Below, one piece after another: positions 1-5,959 of a DNA stretch of 9,658 nucleotides. The translations under genes and the position numbers were made by a program. The notes below the pieces were generated by a model. That model saw only the letters and a list, made by a program, of their open reading frames with translations, made no database searches and was not told where the DNA came from. This DNA is from JBGTKH01 sp041744735 (GTDB taxonomy: Bacteria > Planctomycetota > Planctomycetia > Pirellulales > Pirellulaceae). The DNA lies in NCBI GenBank assembly GCA_041744735.1, contig JBGTKH010000125.1, forward strand, positions 1 to 9,658. The letters are read 5' to 3'. Positions within the stretch are counted from its first letter, which is position 1. Each line of letters opens with the position of its first letter.

Positions 1-117
1 CCGAAGCTGCGGAAAGATCCGCAGCACCAACTCGTCCCGCTCCGCATGCATGTCGCGAAACGTCGAGGAGACGAAGACGCGGATCGAGCGGTCTTGTTGG
101 TATGTTGGATCAAACAT
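1..117 (-). CDS. DUF4062-domain protein, N-terminal fragment (runs off left edge)
   Basis: An ATG at 117-115 opens a frame of 39 codons with no stop that leaves the window at base 1. The peptide starts MFDPTYQQD and continues with IRVFVSSTFRDMHAERDEL and then VLRIFPQLR. The pattern R-[VI]-F-[VI]-S-S-T-F-x-D-M-x-x-E-R-D-x-L is the hallmark start of the DUF4062 domain. In known proteins this domain sits at the N terminus of large multidomain proteins, often STAND-type (NACHT or other P-loop NTPase, followed by WD40 or TPR repeats), some of them defence or conflict proteins. A GGGAG Shine-Dalgarno-like site lies at 132-128, 10 nt before the ATG. What follows the domain is outside the window, so the full architecture and the defence role are inference. 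The gene is divergent from the toxin-antitoxin pair. The domain call is strong for such a short fragment because the motif is nearly complete. Confidence 0.8.
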   Translation of the reverse strand, partial: MFDPTYQQDRSIRVFVSSTFRDMHAERDELVLRIFPQLR

Positions 118-655
118 TTCTTGTTGTCTCCCGCTGGTTGAGACATTTCAACCTCATTCAGCGTCTTCGCCAATGTACCGCGCGGTCTCTGGCATTTGGA
201 GCCTCCATCACACGAGCAAACGGTTTACTACATATGCCAACTTTAGGAGAAGAGCGGCGAGTAGTGAATCGTGTCGTCCCAGTCTTCGGCCTCAGAAGCG
301 GGTCGCTGAGCAGAAGGCCTGGTAACGGGGTCGGGTCTCGTTTTGATTGAGCCCGGTCATTACGTTGCTCTTGCTTTCCTGCGCGGGCGTCCAACTGCTC
401 GGAAGTCTTCATCCCGGCGGAGTCCTGTCGCAAAGCTCCAACCGGTGCTTTTTTGCGACGTGTTACACGGCTTCGTTCGCTGCTCACGCAGCTTGCGATT
501 GGGCACGCTCTGTTTTTGACCGATCGCTGCTTTCGGTCGCGAGCCGACTTTCTCTCGGATGTCAGGCTAAGGCGCGCTGGCATACCGAGGCGAAGCACCA
601 CGGAGACTGACCAGCCGCAAAGTCTTCCCTTTCCGGCGCAGCCAGTTCATGTGGA
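118..655. other. Gene-poor intergenic stretch
   Basis: About 540 bp between the divergent DUF4062 gene and the toxin-antitoxin promoter. Several overlapping open frames exist on both strands (the longest is minus 158-601, 147 codons). Their products are rich in Arg, Ser and Pro, have no recognisable motif and lack a convincing ribosome binding site, so I do not call a gene. The stretch must hold the DUF4062 promoter, but I see no convincing -35/-10 pair. It could be decayed coding DNA or a repeated noncoding element. Confidence 0.5.
136..153. promoter_or_regulatory. Perfect 6-bp inverted repeat upstream of the DUF4062 gene
   Basis: GGTTGA (136-141) and TCAACC (148-153) are separated by six bases and lie 19-36 bp before the DUF4062 start codon. 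The position suits an operator or a 5'-leader hairpin. A 6-bp palindrome can arise by chance, so this is a weak call. Confidence 0.25.
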
Positions 656-685
656 GTGACCGAAGATTCGCATCCCTGCTATAAT
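656..685 (+). promoter_or_regulatory. Sigma70-like promoter of the toxin-antitoxin operon
   Basis: A perfect TATAAT lies at 680-685, with GTGACC (four of six matches to TTGACA) at 656-661 and an 18-bp spacer. The predicted transcript start is near 692. That leaves about 55 nt of leader before the antitoxin ATG at 747 and makes the upstream in-frame ATG at 693 an unlikely start. Confidence 0.6.
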
Positions 686-697
686 CGCGTGGATGGG

Positions 698-717
698 AAG
701 CAAGCGCCGGCTTGTTT
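698..717. promoter_or_regulatory. Inverted repeat in the toxin-antitoxin leader, candidate operator
   Basis: AAGCAAGC (698-705) and GCTTGTTT (710-717) are complementary over 8 bp, with one G-T pair, around a GCCG loop. The palindrome lies between the -10 box and the antitoxin start, where toxin-antitoxin complexes usually bind to repress their own operon. This antitoxin shows no obvious DNA-binding fold, so binding by it is inference; an mRNA hairpin is the alternative. Confidence 0.35.
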
Positions 718-746
718 CGCATGGACCAAACCACAGGACGAACCCC

Positions 747-944
747 ATGACGCTCGAGCAGTTGGAACAAAAGGTGAACGAACTGGAACGGCAAGTTGCC
801 CAGTTGCGCCGGGAAATCAAACCGCTCCGGCCGATGACCAGCGTCGCAGATACCTTTGGCATGTTCGCCGATGATCCCGATTTCGATGAAATCGTTCGCC
901 TGGGGCGTGAATATCGGGAACAGGCGAATGCCGAGGCTCCGTGA
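747..944 (+). CDS. VapB-like antitoxin with N-terminal coiled coil
   Basis: A 65-residue acidic protein and partner of the PIN-domain toxin that follows. Residues 1-26 (MTLEQLEQKVNELERQVAQL and on) form a clear leucine-zipper heptad pattern, probably for dimerisation. The C-terminal half (TFGMFADDPDFDEIVRLGRE) resembles the short toxin-wrapping tail seen in small antitoxins next to this type of PIN toxin. No AbrB, ribbon-helix-helix or HTH domain is visible. I chose ATG 747 because AGGA at 735-738 is spaced 8 nt from it and the zipper starts there; an in-frame ATG at 693 would sit on the predicted transcript start. The stop TGA overlaps the toxin ATG in TGATG, a typical coupled arrangement. 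The antitoxin role is inferred mainly from context and length. Confidence 0.8.
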   Translation: MTLEQLEQKVNELERQVAQLRREIKPLRPMTSVADTFGMFADDPDFDEIVRLGREYREQANAEAP

Positions 945-1366
945 TGCTGGTCCTCGACACCGACCACCTGACCGAATTTCAGAAAGGCACCTCGCCCGAA
1001 GCACGCGAATTGAAACAGCGCCTCGCCGACTCGGCGGATGTCTATGCAACAACGATCATTTCGGTCGAAGAGATCATGCGCGGTTGGATGGCGGCCATCC
1101 GGCGAATCCACGATCCGCGACGACAAATCAATGCGTACGCCAAGCTACGCCAACTCTTCCGCTTTTTCGCCACGTGGAACGTTCTGGAATGGGATGATCC
1201 TGCCGCCGACGAGTTCGCGACACTGAAACAGGCGAAGACCCGCGTCGGCACGATGGACCTCAAAATCGCCAGCATCTGTCTGGCGAATGATGCCACGCTA
1301 TTGAGTCGAAATCGCACGGACTTTGACAAGGTACCCGGTCTTCGAGTCGAAGATTGGTTGTCGTAG
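944..1366 (+). CDS. vapC: PIN-domain toxin, VapC family ribonuclease
   Basis: A 140-residue PIN-domain protein spanning the usual VapC length. The conserved acidic residues are all present: D5 in LVLDTDHL, E42 in SVEEIMRGW, D105 in GTMDLKIAS and D126 in NRTDFDKVPGL. The end (PGLRVEDWLS) is also typical of the family. VapC toxins are Mg-dependent endoribonucleases that cut tRNA, rRNA or other RNA and are held inactive by their antitoxin; the target here cannot be told from sequence. The start is ATG 944, overlapping the antitoxin stop; a GTG at 941 would add one residue. The toxin looks intact, with no missing catalytic residue. Its 3' end abuts the broken TIR-like gene on the other strand, suggesting that the module arrived at or helped create that junction. 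Confidence 0.9.
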   Translation: MLVLDTDHLTEFQKGTSPEARELKQRLADSADVYATTIISVEEIMRGWMAAIRRIHDPRRQINAYAKLRQLFRFFATWNVLEWDDPAADEFATLKQAKTRVGTMDLKIASICLANDATLLSRNRTDFDKVPGLRVEDWLS

Positions 1367-1730
1367 AGTGCTGAAACTCTGTGCCTTTCCAGACGACTTG
1401 CTCTTGGACCAAGCTGGCCAGGGTGCGTTCCACCGGCGGCCAGCCTCCCTGTCGCAACATCGATGAAGTCACGAAGTAGACGACATGGCGGCAGCGGAGG
1501 ATTTCTTCTCGCAACGCCGCGATCGCGCCGCGGCCCGCCGGATAGTCGTGGCGATCAATCCAGGGAATGATCTGTCGCTTGCGAAGTTCCTCATTCACAA
1601 CGGAATACAATGATTGGAACGCGAGACCCTCTCCAGTCTTGCGCGTCGGATCGAATTTCGGAAAGGCCGAAAGGACATCGCGATAAATCGGTGCCAAGCT
1701 GGTCAAATAGTCGTCAGTTATTGTGGCCAT
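1260..1730 (-). CDS. TIR-like domain protein, probably 3'-truncated remnant
   Basis: An ATG at 1730 (SD-like GAGGG 8 nt upstream) opens a 156-codon frame. Residues 1-45 form an alpha-helical lead (MATITDDYLTSLAPIYRDVL and on). Residues 46-113 resemble a TIR domain: W57 in IIPWIDRHDYPAG, then LREEILRCRHVVYFVTSSML, then W97-x3-E101 in GWPPVE, which fits the WCxxE motif carrying the catalytic Glu of TIR NADases. The family-like sequence fades near residue 122, just where the toxin gene begins on the opposite strand (stop at 1364-1366). The remaining 35 residues are only the reverse reading of vapC. I infer a gene that lost its 3' part by deletion or insertion. TIR proteins often serve as NAD-degrading defence effectors. 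A GTG at 1745 is a less likely start. An intact short TIR-only protein is possible but unlikely. Confidence 0.55.
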   Translation of the reverse strand: MATITDDYLTSLAPIYRDVLSAFPKFDPTRKTGEGLAFQSLYSVVNEELRKRQIIPWIDRHDYPAGRGAIAALREEILRCRHVVYFVTSSMLRQGGWPPVERTLASLVQEQVVWKGTEFQHSTTTNLRLEDRVPCQSPCDFDSIAWHHSPDRCWRF

Positions 1731-1765
1731 AATAGGCGCCCTCACCAGTTGCTAGGTTAGTCTTG

Positions 1766-1793
1766 ATTATAGTTTTGTGGCCGTTGGCGGCAA
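1766..1793 (-). promoter_or_regulatory. Sigma70-like promoter of the TIR-like gene
   Basis: Read on the minus strand, TATAAT is perfect at 1771-1766. TTGCCG (four of six) lies at 1793-1788 with a 16-bp spacer. The -10 box is about 35 bp before the ATG at 1730. An intact promoter and ribosome site suggest recent decay of this gene or continuing expression of the fragment. Confidence 0.45.
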
Positions 1794-1868
1794 AGCGGCA
1801 AAGGAAGTTTGGCCAAGCCTGGGTTCTGCGCGTGTTCATGCTCGGCGTCGATGAAAACACAACCCTCG

Positions 1869-3008
1869 CTATGTCACGATGACCATGTTATCGCGGTGGA
1901 TCACTTCTTCGTAGGGCTGGTGGCCGAGGATGGTGGCGATTTGGTTGGACTTTTGGCCGCGGATGCGTTGGAGTTCGGCGGCGGGGTAGTTGGTTAGGCC
2001 GCGGGCGACTTCGGTGCCGGCGATGTCGTGGAGCGAGACGACGTCTCCCTTTTTGAATTCTCCGTCCGCGGCGACGACGCCGATGGCCAGCAGGCTGCGG
2101 CCTTGTTCAACGATGGCTCGGCGAGCGCCGTCGTCCAGCGTCAGGCGGCCGCGCGGTTGGGCCGAGAAGCCGATCCAGCGCTTCAGCGGGCTGATCGATT
2201 TGCCTTGCGCGATGAATAGCGTGCCGATCGGTTCGCCGGCAAGGATTTGGCCAAGCACACCAGGCGTGCGGCCGCTGGCGATGATCACGTTTTCGCCGGC
2301 CGTGGTGGCGATGCGTGCGGCGTTTAGCTTGCTGGCCATGCCGCCTTTGCTTAGTCCCGTCGCCTTGTCGCGCACGAAGGCGTAGATCGAGTCGTCTAGT
2401 TTCGCGACGGTCGTGACCAACTTTGAATTTGCGTCGGACGGATCGCCGTCGTACAGGCCGTCGATGTCGGAGAGAATGACGAGCAGTTGGGCGCGCAGCA
2501 GGTTCGTGACCATCGCGGCCAGTCGGTCGTTGTCGCCGAACGTGGCCATCAGTTCGTCGACGGCCACGGTGTCGTTTTCGTTGATGATGGGAATCGCGTC
2601 GAATTCGAGCAGCGTGAGCAGCGTGTTGCGCACGTTCAAGTAACGCGTGCGGTCGTCCAAATCGCCGGCGGTGAGCAGCACCTGTGCTGCGTGCCGGCCG
2701 TGTTTGCTGAGCGTGCGGTCGTAGGCTTCGATCAACTTCGCCTGTCCGACGGCCGCGACAGCCTGCAGTTTCGAGATGCCGGTCGGACGCTGCTTTAAAC
2801 CGAGTTGACTCATCCCCGCGCCGACCGCGCCGGAACTGACCAGCACGACGCGCCGGCCCGACTCCTTGACCGCATTCAACTCTTCCGCCAGCCGCGTGAT
2901 GCGGTCCTGGTTGAGCGTACCGTCGGCGCGAGTCAACACGCGGGTGCCTACTTTCACCACGATGGTGGTGGCCGCGGCGGCGATTTCTTGTCGCAACAGG
3001 TCGGTCAT
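1869..3008 (-). CDS. proB: Glutamate 5-kinase
   Basis: A 379-residue protein, close to the usual 360-380. It phosphorylates L-glutamate with ATP to gamma-glutamyl phosphate, the first step of proline synthesis in the cytosol. Amino-acid-kinase features are in order: VVKVGTRVLT (17-26, with K19), LVSSGAVGAGM (56-66), IINENDTVAVDEL (141-153), FGDNDRLAAMV (157-167), LSDIDGLYDGDP (179-190) and KGGMASKLNAA (221-231). A C-terminal PUA domain covers roughly 285-370, as in the E. coli type. In known ProB, proline feeds back on the kinase domain. The start ATG at 3008 has no evident Shine-Dalgarno sequence, but the N terminus aligns well with the family. proA is not adjacent. The gene is divergent from purF, and their shared 339-bp gap is almost filled by palindromic repeats. 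Confidence 0.97.
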   Translation of the reverse strand: MTDLLRQEIAAAATTIVVKVGTRVLTRADGTLNQDRITRLAEELNAVKESGRRVVLVSSGAVGAGMSQLGLKQRPTGISKLQAVAAVGQAKLIEAYDRTLSKHGRHAAQVLLTAGDLDDRTRYLNVRNTLLTLLEFDAIPIINENDTVAVDELMATFGDNDRLAAMVTNLLRAQLLVILSDIDGLYDGDPSDANSKLVTTVAKLDDSIYAFVRDKATGLSKGGMASKLNAARIATTAGENVIIASGRTPGVLGQILAGEPIGTLFIAQGKSISPLKRWIGFSAQPRGRLTLDDGARRAIVEQGRSLLAIGVVAADGEFKKGDVVSLHDIAGTEVARGLTNYPAAELQRIRGQKSNQIATILGHQPYEEVIHRDNMVIVT

Positions 3009-3071
3009 GTAACTGACATTAACTACAAACTGATTCGCTCACAACACGGTACATGGTCATTTGATGGGTTC

Positions 3072-3141
3072 GTAGGACGGACGCCCTCGTCCGTCCGTTG
3101 TTTCGCGAGATTTACTGGTCGGACGAGGGCGTCCAACCTAC
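3072..3141. repeat. REPIN-like inverted hairpin pair, GACGGA class, copy 1
   Basis: The left half is GTAG (3072-3075) followed by a hairpin with arms GACGGACG (3076-3083) and CGTCCGTC (3088-3095) around loop CCCT. The right half mirrors it: a hairpin with GGACG/CGTCC arms around AGGG (3121-3134), ending in CTAC (3138-3141). The outer arms 3072-3093 and 3120-3141 match at 20 of 22 positions when one is reverse-complemented, so the whole unit can also form one long hairpin. The GTAG plus hairpin layout in inverted pairs is that of REP/REPIN elements. It shares its outer sequence with the copy at 6773-6830. It lies upstream of both proB and purF. Confidence 0.75.
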
Positions 3142-3152
3142 CAGCGGTATTC

Positions 3153-3249
3153 CACAACTCGGTAGTGGTACAAGTTACCGTAGCGGAAGTGGTGACACTT
3201 CCGAAGTCTCACGACTTCGGCTACCAAAACGTGCCACTACCCACAACTC
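3153..3249. mobile_element. 81-bp MITE-like element with flanking 8-9 bp direct repeat
   Basis: CACAACTC occurs at 3153-3160 and again at 3242-3249 (9 bp, CCACAACTC, if 3152 and 3241 are counted). The 81 bp between them, 3161-3241, begin GGTAGTGGTAC and end GTGCCACTACC, an 11-bp terminal inverted repeat with one mismatch. The element has no coding capacity and encloses the GTGA-loop hairpin pair at 3180-3224. Terminal inverted repeats plus a duplicated target are the signature of a miniature transposable element moved by a DDE-type transposase. An identical 8-9 bp flanking repeat at the exact ends is unlikely by chance. The mobilising enzyme is not in the window. Confidence 0.6.
3180..3224. 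repeat. REPIN-like inverted hairpin pair, GTGA-loop class, copy 1
   Basis: GTAG (3180-3183) is followed by a perfect 8-bp hairpin, CGGAAGTG/CACTTCCG, with loop GTGA (3184-3203). A second perfect 8-bp hairpin, CCGAAGTC/GACTTCGG with loop TCAC (GTGA on the other strand), covers 3201-3220 and is followed by CTAC (3221-3224). The hairpins share CCG at 3201-3203, so both cannot form fully at once. The halves also pair with each other over 23 positions with four mismatches. The same class recurs at 4993-5046 with different stem bases. It lies in the purF upstream region, about 125 bp before its start codon. Confidence 0.75.
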
Positions 3250-3347
3250 CGGTCGCTTGTGAATCGGGGGCGGGATCAATAGAATTAGTTGCTGCCAACC
3301 TCTTCACCTTCCCGAGCGGGCGACGCGACGTCGCAGAAGGACCTTCG

Positions 3348-4949
3348 ATGAGCGAATTGCACCACGAGTGCGGTATTGCCGCCGTGTATCACTTGCCGGG
3401 CAGCGAGGTCAGCCCGCTGTGCCCGGAACAAGGCCCCGATGAAGCGTCGCGGCTGATCCCGCGCATGCTGTTGGATATCCAAAATCGCGGCCAATTGGCG
3501 GCGGGGATGACTTCGTACGCTCCGCACCGCGATCAATTGATCGACACGTACAAAGACATCGGCTCGGTCAGCGAGGTCTTCCGCCTGTCTCATCGGGCGA
3601 AGTGCGAGAGCCTGATGCGCGAATACGCGGGCCGGGCAGCGATCGGCCACGTGCGGTACGCCACCTGCGGTTTGGACGACCGCAGCTACGCTCAGCCCTT
3701 CGAGCGGCACCATTTGCAAAAGTACAAATGGTTCAGTTTCGGCTTCAACGGCCAGCTTGCCAATTACCAACAGCTTCGCAACAAGCTGCTCAGTGACGAC
3801 GATCACCATCTGACCCGCGAGACCGACACCGAAATCATCATGCACGAGATCAGCCGCGAGCTATCGGGGGACCGCCGGCCCAAGCTGATCGACGTAATGC
3901 GAAACATTAGCCAGCGGTTCGACGGGGCGTATAGTCTGGTGTACCTGAACGCGATGGGCGACATGTTGGTGGCCCGCGACCCGCTAGGGATCAGGCCGCT
4001 GTGCTACGCGAAACAAGGGCCGCTGTTCGCCGCCGCCAGTGAAAGTGTGGCTCTGCTGAATCTGGGTTTCAAACCGGAGAGTGTCCGTTCACTGTTGCCC
4101 GGCCAGGCGATTACGATCTCCGACGGGCGCTTCGAGGTACAGAACTTCGCCAGCAGCCCGCGCCGCGCTCATTGTTTCTTCGAGTGGATTTATTTCGCCA
4201 ACGTGGCCAGCACGCTGGACGAGCGCAGTGTGTATCTGTCGCGGACCGCATTGGGCGTCGAACTGGCTCGGCTGGAAATGGCCGAAGGCCGTGTGCCGCT
4301 GGACGAAGATACGATTGTCGTCCCCGTGCCTGACACCAGCAAAGCGGCCGCGGACTCGATGGCCTTTGAACTGGGCGTCCCGTCGCGCGAAGGCTTGATT
4401 CGCAATCGTTACAGCGGCCGCACGTTCATCGAAGGTGGCCACGGACGGCGAAAGAAAGCCGAAGTGAAATACACCCCGCTACGCGAAGTACTGGAAGGGA
4501 AGCGGATCTTTCTGGTCGAGGATTCGATCGTTCGCTCAACCACGATGAAGGTGCTGCTGGACCGCATCCGCGAGCGGGGCGGCGCGAAAGAGATCCATGT
4601 CCGCGTTGCCTGCCCGCCGATCGTCGCTCCGTGCTTCTACGGCATCGACATGTCAACGGTCGACGAACTGTTCGCGCCCCGCTTCCTGCAAGGCGGGCCG
4701 CTCACCGAAGAAATTCAAGCCGAGATGGCTGCCACACTGGGCGCCGATTCGCTGCGCTATTTGCCCGTCGAATCAATCGCTCGCGCCATCGGCTACGACA
4801 GCGACCAACTTTGCCAAGCCTGCATCACCGGCGAATACCCGACCGAGTGCGGCCAACAACTCTACCAAATCGCTCTCAACAACTCCGCCCGCGGCCAAGC
4901 GGCGCGACGGACGTATGAGGAGGAGCAGGTGCTCAGTGCGGTTCAATAG
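3348..4949 (+). CDS. purF: Amidophosphoribosyltransferase (glutamine PRPP amidotransferase)
   Basis: A 533-residue enzyme for the first committed step of purine synthesis: PRPP plus glutamine to 5-phosphoribosylamine. ATG 3348 is preceded by AGAAGG 7 nt upstream; the frame stays open far upstream only through repeat DNA. The N-terminal class II glutaminase has C8 in HHECGIAAV as nucleophile, NRGQ at 46-49, FNGQLANY (133-140) and ETDTEII. The seven residues before C8 look like a propeptide that is cleaved off. The C-terminal phosphoribosyltransferase has the PRPP loop IFLVEDSIVRSTT (387-399). Four cysteines match the 4Fe-4S ligands of the Bacillus-type enzyme: C276, C429, C489 and C492. The region around NRGQLAAGM departs from the common HRGQEGAG, so this is a divergent member. 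It converges on trmB; no other purine gene is nearby. Confidence 0.93.
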   Translation: MSELHHECGIAAVYHLPGSEVSPLCPEQGPDEASRLIPRMLLDIQNRGQLAAGMTSYAPHRDQLIDTYKDIGSVSEVFRLSHRAKCESLMREYAGRAAIGHVRYATCGLDDRSYAQPFERHHLQKYKWFSFGFNGQLANYQQLRNKLLSDDDHHLTRETDTEIIMHEISRELSGDRRPKLIDVMRNISQRFDGAYSLVYLNAMGDMLVARDPLGIRPLCYAKQGPLFAAASESVALLNLGFKPESVRSLLPGQAITISDGRFEVQNFASSPRRAHCFFEWIYFANVASTLDERSVYLSRTALGVELARLEMAEGRVPLDEDTIVVPVPDTSKAAADSMAFELGVPSREGLIRNRYSGRTFIEGGHGRRKKAEVKYTPLREVLEGKRIFLVEDSIVRSTTMKVLLDRIRERGGAKEIHVRVACPPIVAPCFYGIDMSTVDELFAPRFLQGGPLTEEIQAEMAATLGADSLRYLPVESIARAIGYDSDQLCQACITGEYPTECGQQLYQIALNNSARGQAARRTYEEEQVLSAVQ

Positions 4950-4989
4950 CGACAGCTTGGGCAACTCGCCGGAAAAAAATTGCCGAACT

Positions 4990-5049
4990 AACGTAGCAGA
5001 AGTTGTGAGACTTCTGAGAGTACTGAACTCTCACGAGTTCAGCCACGTT
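4990..5049. repeat. REPIN-like inverted hairpin pair, GTGA-loop class, copy 2
   Basis: GTAG (4993-4996) is followed by a hairpin CAGAAGTT/GACTTCTG with loop GTGA (4997-5016; seven pairs plus a G-T). A second perfect 8-bp hairpin CTGAACTC/GAGTTCAG with loop TCAC (5023-5042) is followed by CCAC (5043-5046; GTGG on the other strand). The ends AACGTAGC (4990-4997) and GCCACGTT (5042-5049) are also inverted repeats with one mismatch. Stem bases differ from the 3180-3224 copy but remain paired, while the GTGA loop is unchanged. The element fills the 124-bp gap between the convergent purF and trmB genes and may serve as a two-way terminator, although no T-run follows. Confidence 0.75.
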
Positions 5050-5073
5050 GAGTTTGATTCTCAGCAGGCCGCC

Positions 5074-5715
5074 TTATGGCTTGCGAAATTCCGCACGATA
5101 CACGTCGAGTTCGTGTAGCCGCATACGGCGTTCGAAATGAGTGCGGTAGTCCAGGTCGTGCTCGGGATCATGCGGCGGGACGTCGAAGGGGCCGGCGAGC
5201 GTTGTCGCGGCGGCGATCAGTTCCAGCGTTGTCTGAAAGTACTCTTCGACGTCGGTCCAGAAATGCAGCGTCCCGCCGGGCTGAAGGACGCGCTCGACGT
5301 CTTTTAAAAAAACCTCGTTCATCACGCGGCGCCGCTTGTGTCGTTTCTTCCACCAAGGATCGGGGAAGTAGACGTGAACTGCGGCGGCGCAGGCGTCGGG
5401 CAGCAGTTCGCGAAACAGCCGCAGGGCGTCGCCATGCAACATGACGGCGTTCTCGCGCTGAGTCTTGGCCAGTTTCGCCGCGGCGAAGCGAGCGTACTTG
5501 CCGGAGACCTCGATGCCCAAAAAGTTCCGCTCGGCGTACGCGGTCGACGCGCTCGCCATAAACAGTCCCTTGCCGCTGCCGACTTCGATTTCCAGCGGCG
5601 CGGCGTGATCGAATAGTGCGGCTGTATCAAACGGCGCCGGCAGTTCGGCGAGTTCTCGCAGATGGCGGCTCAGGTCGAGCGATGGATCGATCTTGCGGAG
5701 GGCGCGGCGTCCCAT
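5074..5715 (-). CDS. trmB: tRNA (guanine(46)-N7)-methyltransferase
   Basis: A 213-residue SAM-dependent enzyme that methylates N7 of G46 in the variable loop of tRNAs. The Rossmann SAM-binding motif is EIEVGSGKGLF (42-52), followed by FLGIEVSGKY (65-74), the acidic HGDA (94-97) and the family signature VYFPDPWWKKRHKRRR (115-130). WTD at 153-155 and T-x-FE-x-R near 192-196 complete the TrmB pattern. Length and start (ATG 5713-5715) are normal for the family. It stands alone: convergent with purF and divergent from the Cys-rich secreted protein. Nothing unusual is seen in the coding sequence. Confidence 0.96.
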   Translation of the reverse strand: MGRRALRKIDPSLDLSRHLRELAELPAPFDTAALFDHAAPLEIEVGSGKGLFMASASTAYAERNFLGIEVSGKYARFAAAKLAKTQRENAVMLHGDALRLFRELLPDACAAAVHVYFPDPWWKKRHKRRRVMNEVFLKDVERVLQPGGTLHFWTDVEEYFQTTLELIAAATTLAGPFDVPPHDPEHDLDYRTHFERRMRLHELDVYRAEFRKP

Positions 5716-5895
5716 GTGCAGTCCATTTCAAAGTCGGATTCGTCAAGCTGCGTAAACTTTGCGGCTTGTGTCAACTTTGCCGGTTTTTCGGATTGTACCG
5801 TGGGAAGCGAAAGTTCTGGTCGAATCGCAGGTGACGGTTCGATCATTCATTTCGACGGTAGCGAATGTTACCCCAAAACCGGCGTCGGAACCATG

Positions 5896-5913
5896 CACTC
5901 GGCAGCCCGAGTG
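5896..5913. promoter_or_regulatory. Hairpin in the leader of the Cys-rich protein gene
   Basis: CACTCGG (5896-5902) and CCGAGTG (5907-5913) are perfectly complementary around loop CAGC. The hairpin lies 47 bp before the start codon at 5960, in the 244-bp gap shared with the divergent trmB. It lacks the GTAG tag of the other palindromes here. The same gap holds an imperfect direct repeat built on AACTTTGC (around 5755-5780). A regulatory or mRNA-stability role is possible but unproven. Confidence 0.35.
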
Positions 5914-5959
5914 TCACACAGCGGAACCGATTGCCTCAATCAGGGATGGAGGATTTGTC

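Noticed and set aside
158..601. 147-codon open frame on the minus strand
   Set aside because: Low-complexity Arg/Ser/Pro-rich product with no motif or good ribosome site; overlapping frames on the other strand are equally open, as expected in GC-rich noncoding DNA.
693..746. Earlier in-frame ATG for the antitoxin
   Set aside because: It lies at the predicted transcript start, 8 nt after TATAAT, and the added 18 residues show no family-like character.
1809..2798. Several plus-strand open frames across proB
   Set aside because: They are antisense shadows of a well-supported gene.
2805..3347. Upstream extension of the purF frame
   Set aside because: It runs antisense to proB and through repeat DNA. 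The Shine-Dalgarno site and the class II glutaminase N terminus place the start at 3348.
5759..5959. Upstream extension of the Cys-rich protein frame
   Set aside because: It would bury the signal peptide inside the protein. The strong GGAGG with 7-nt spacing supports ATG 5960.
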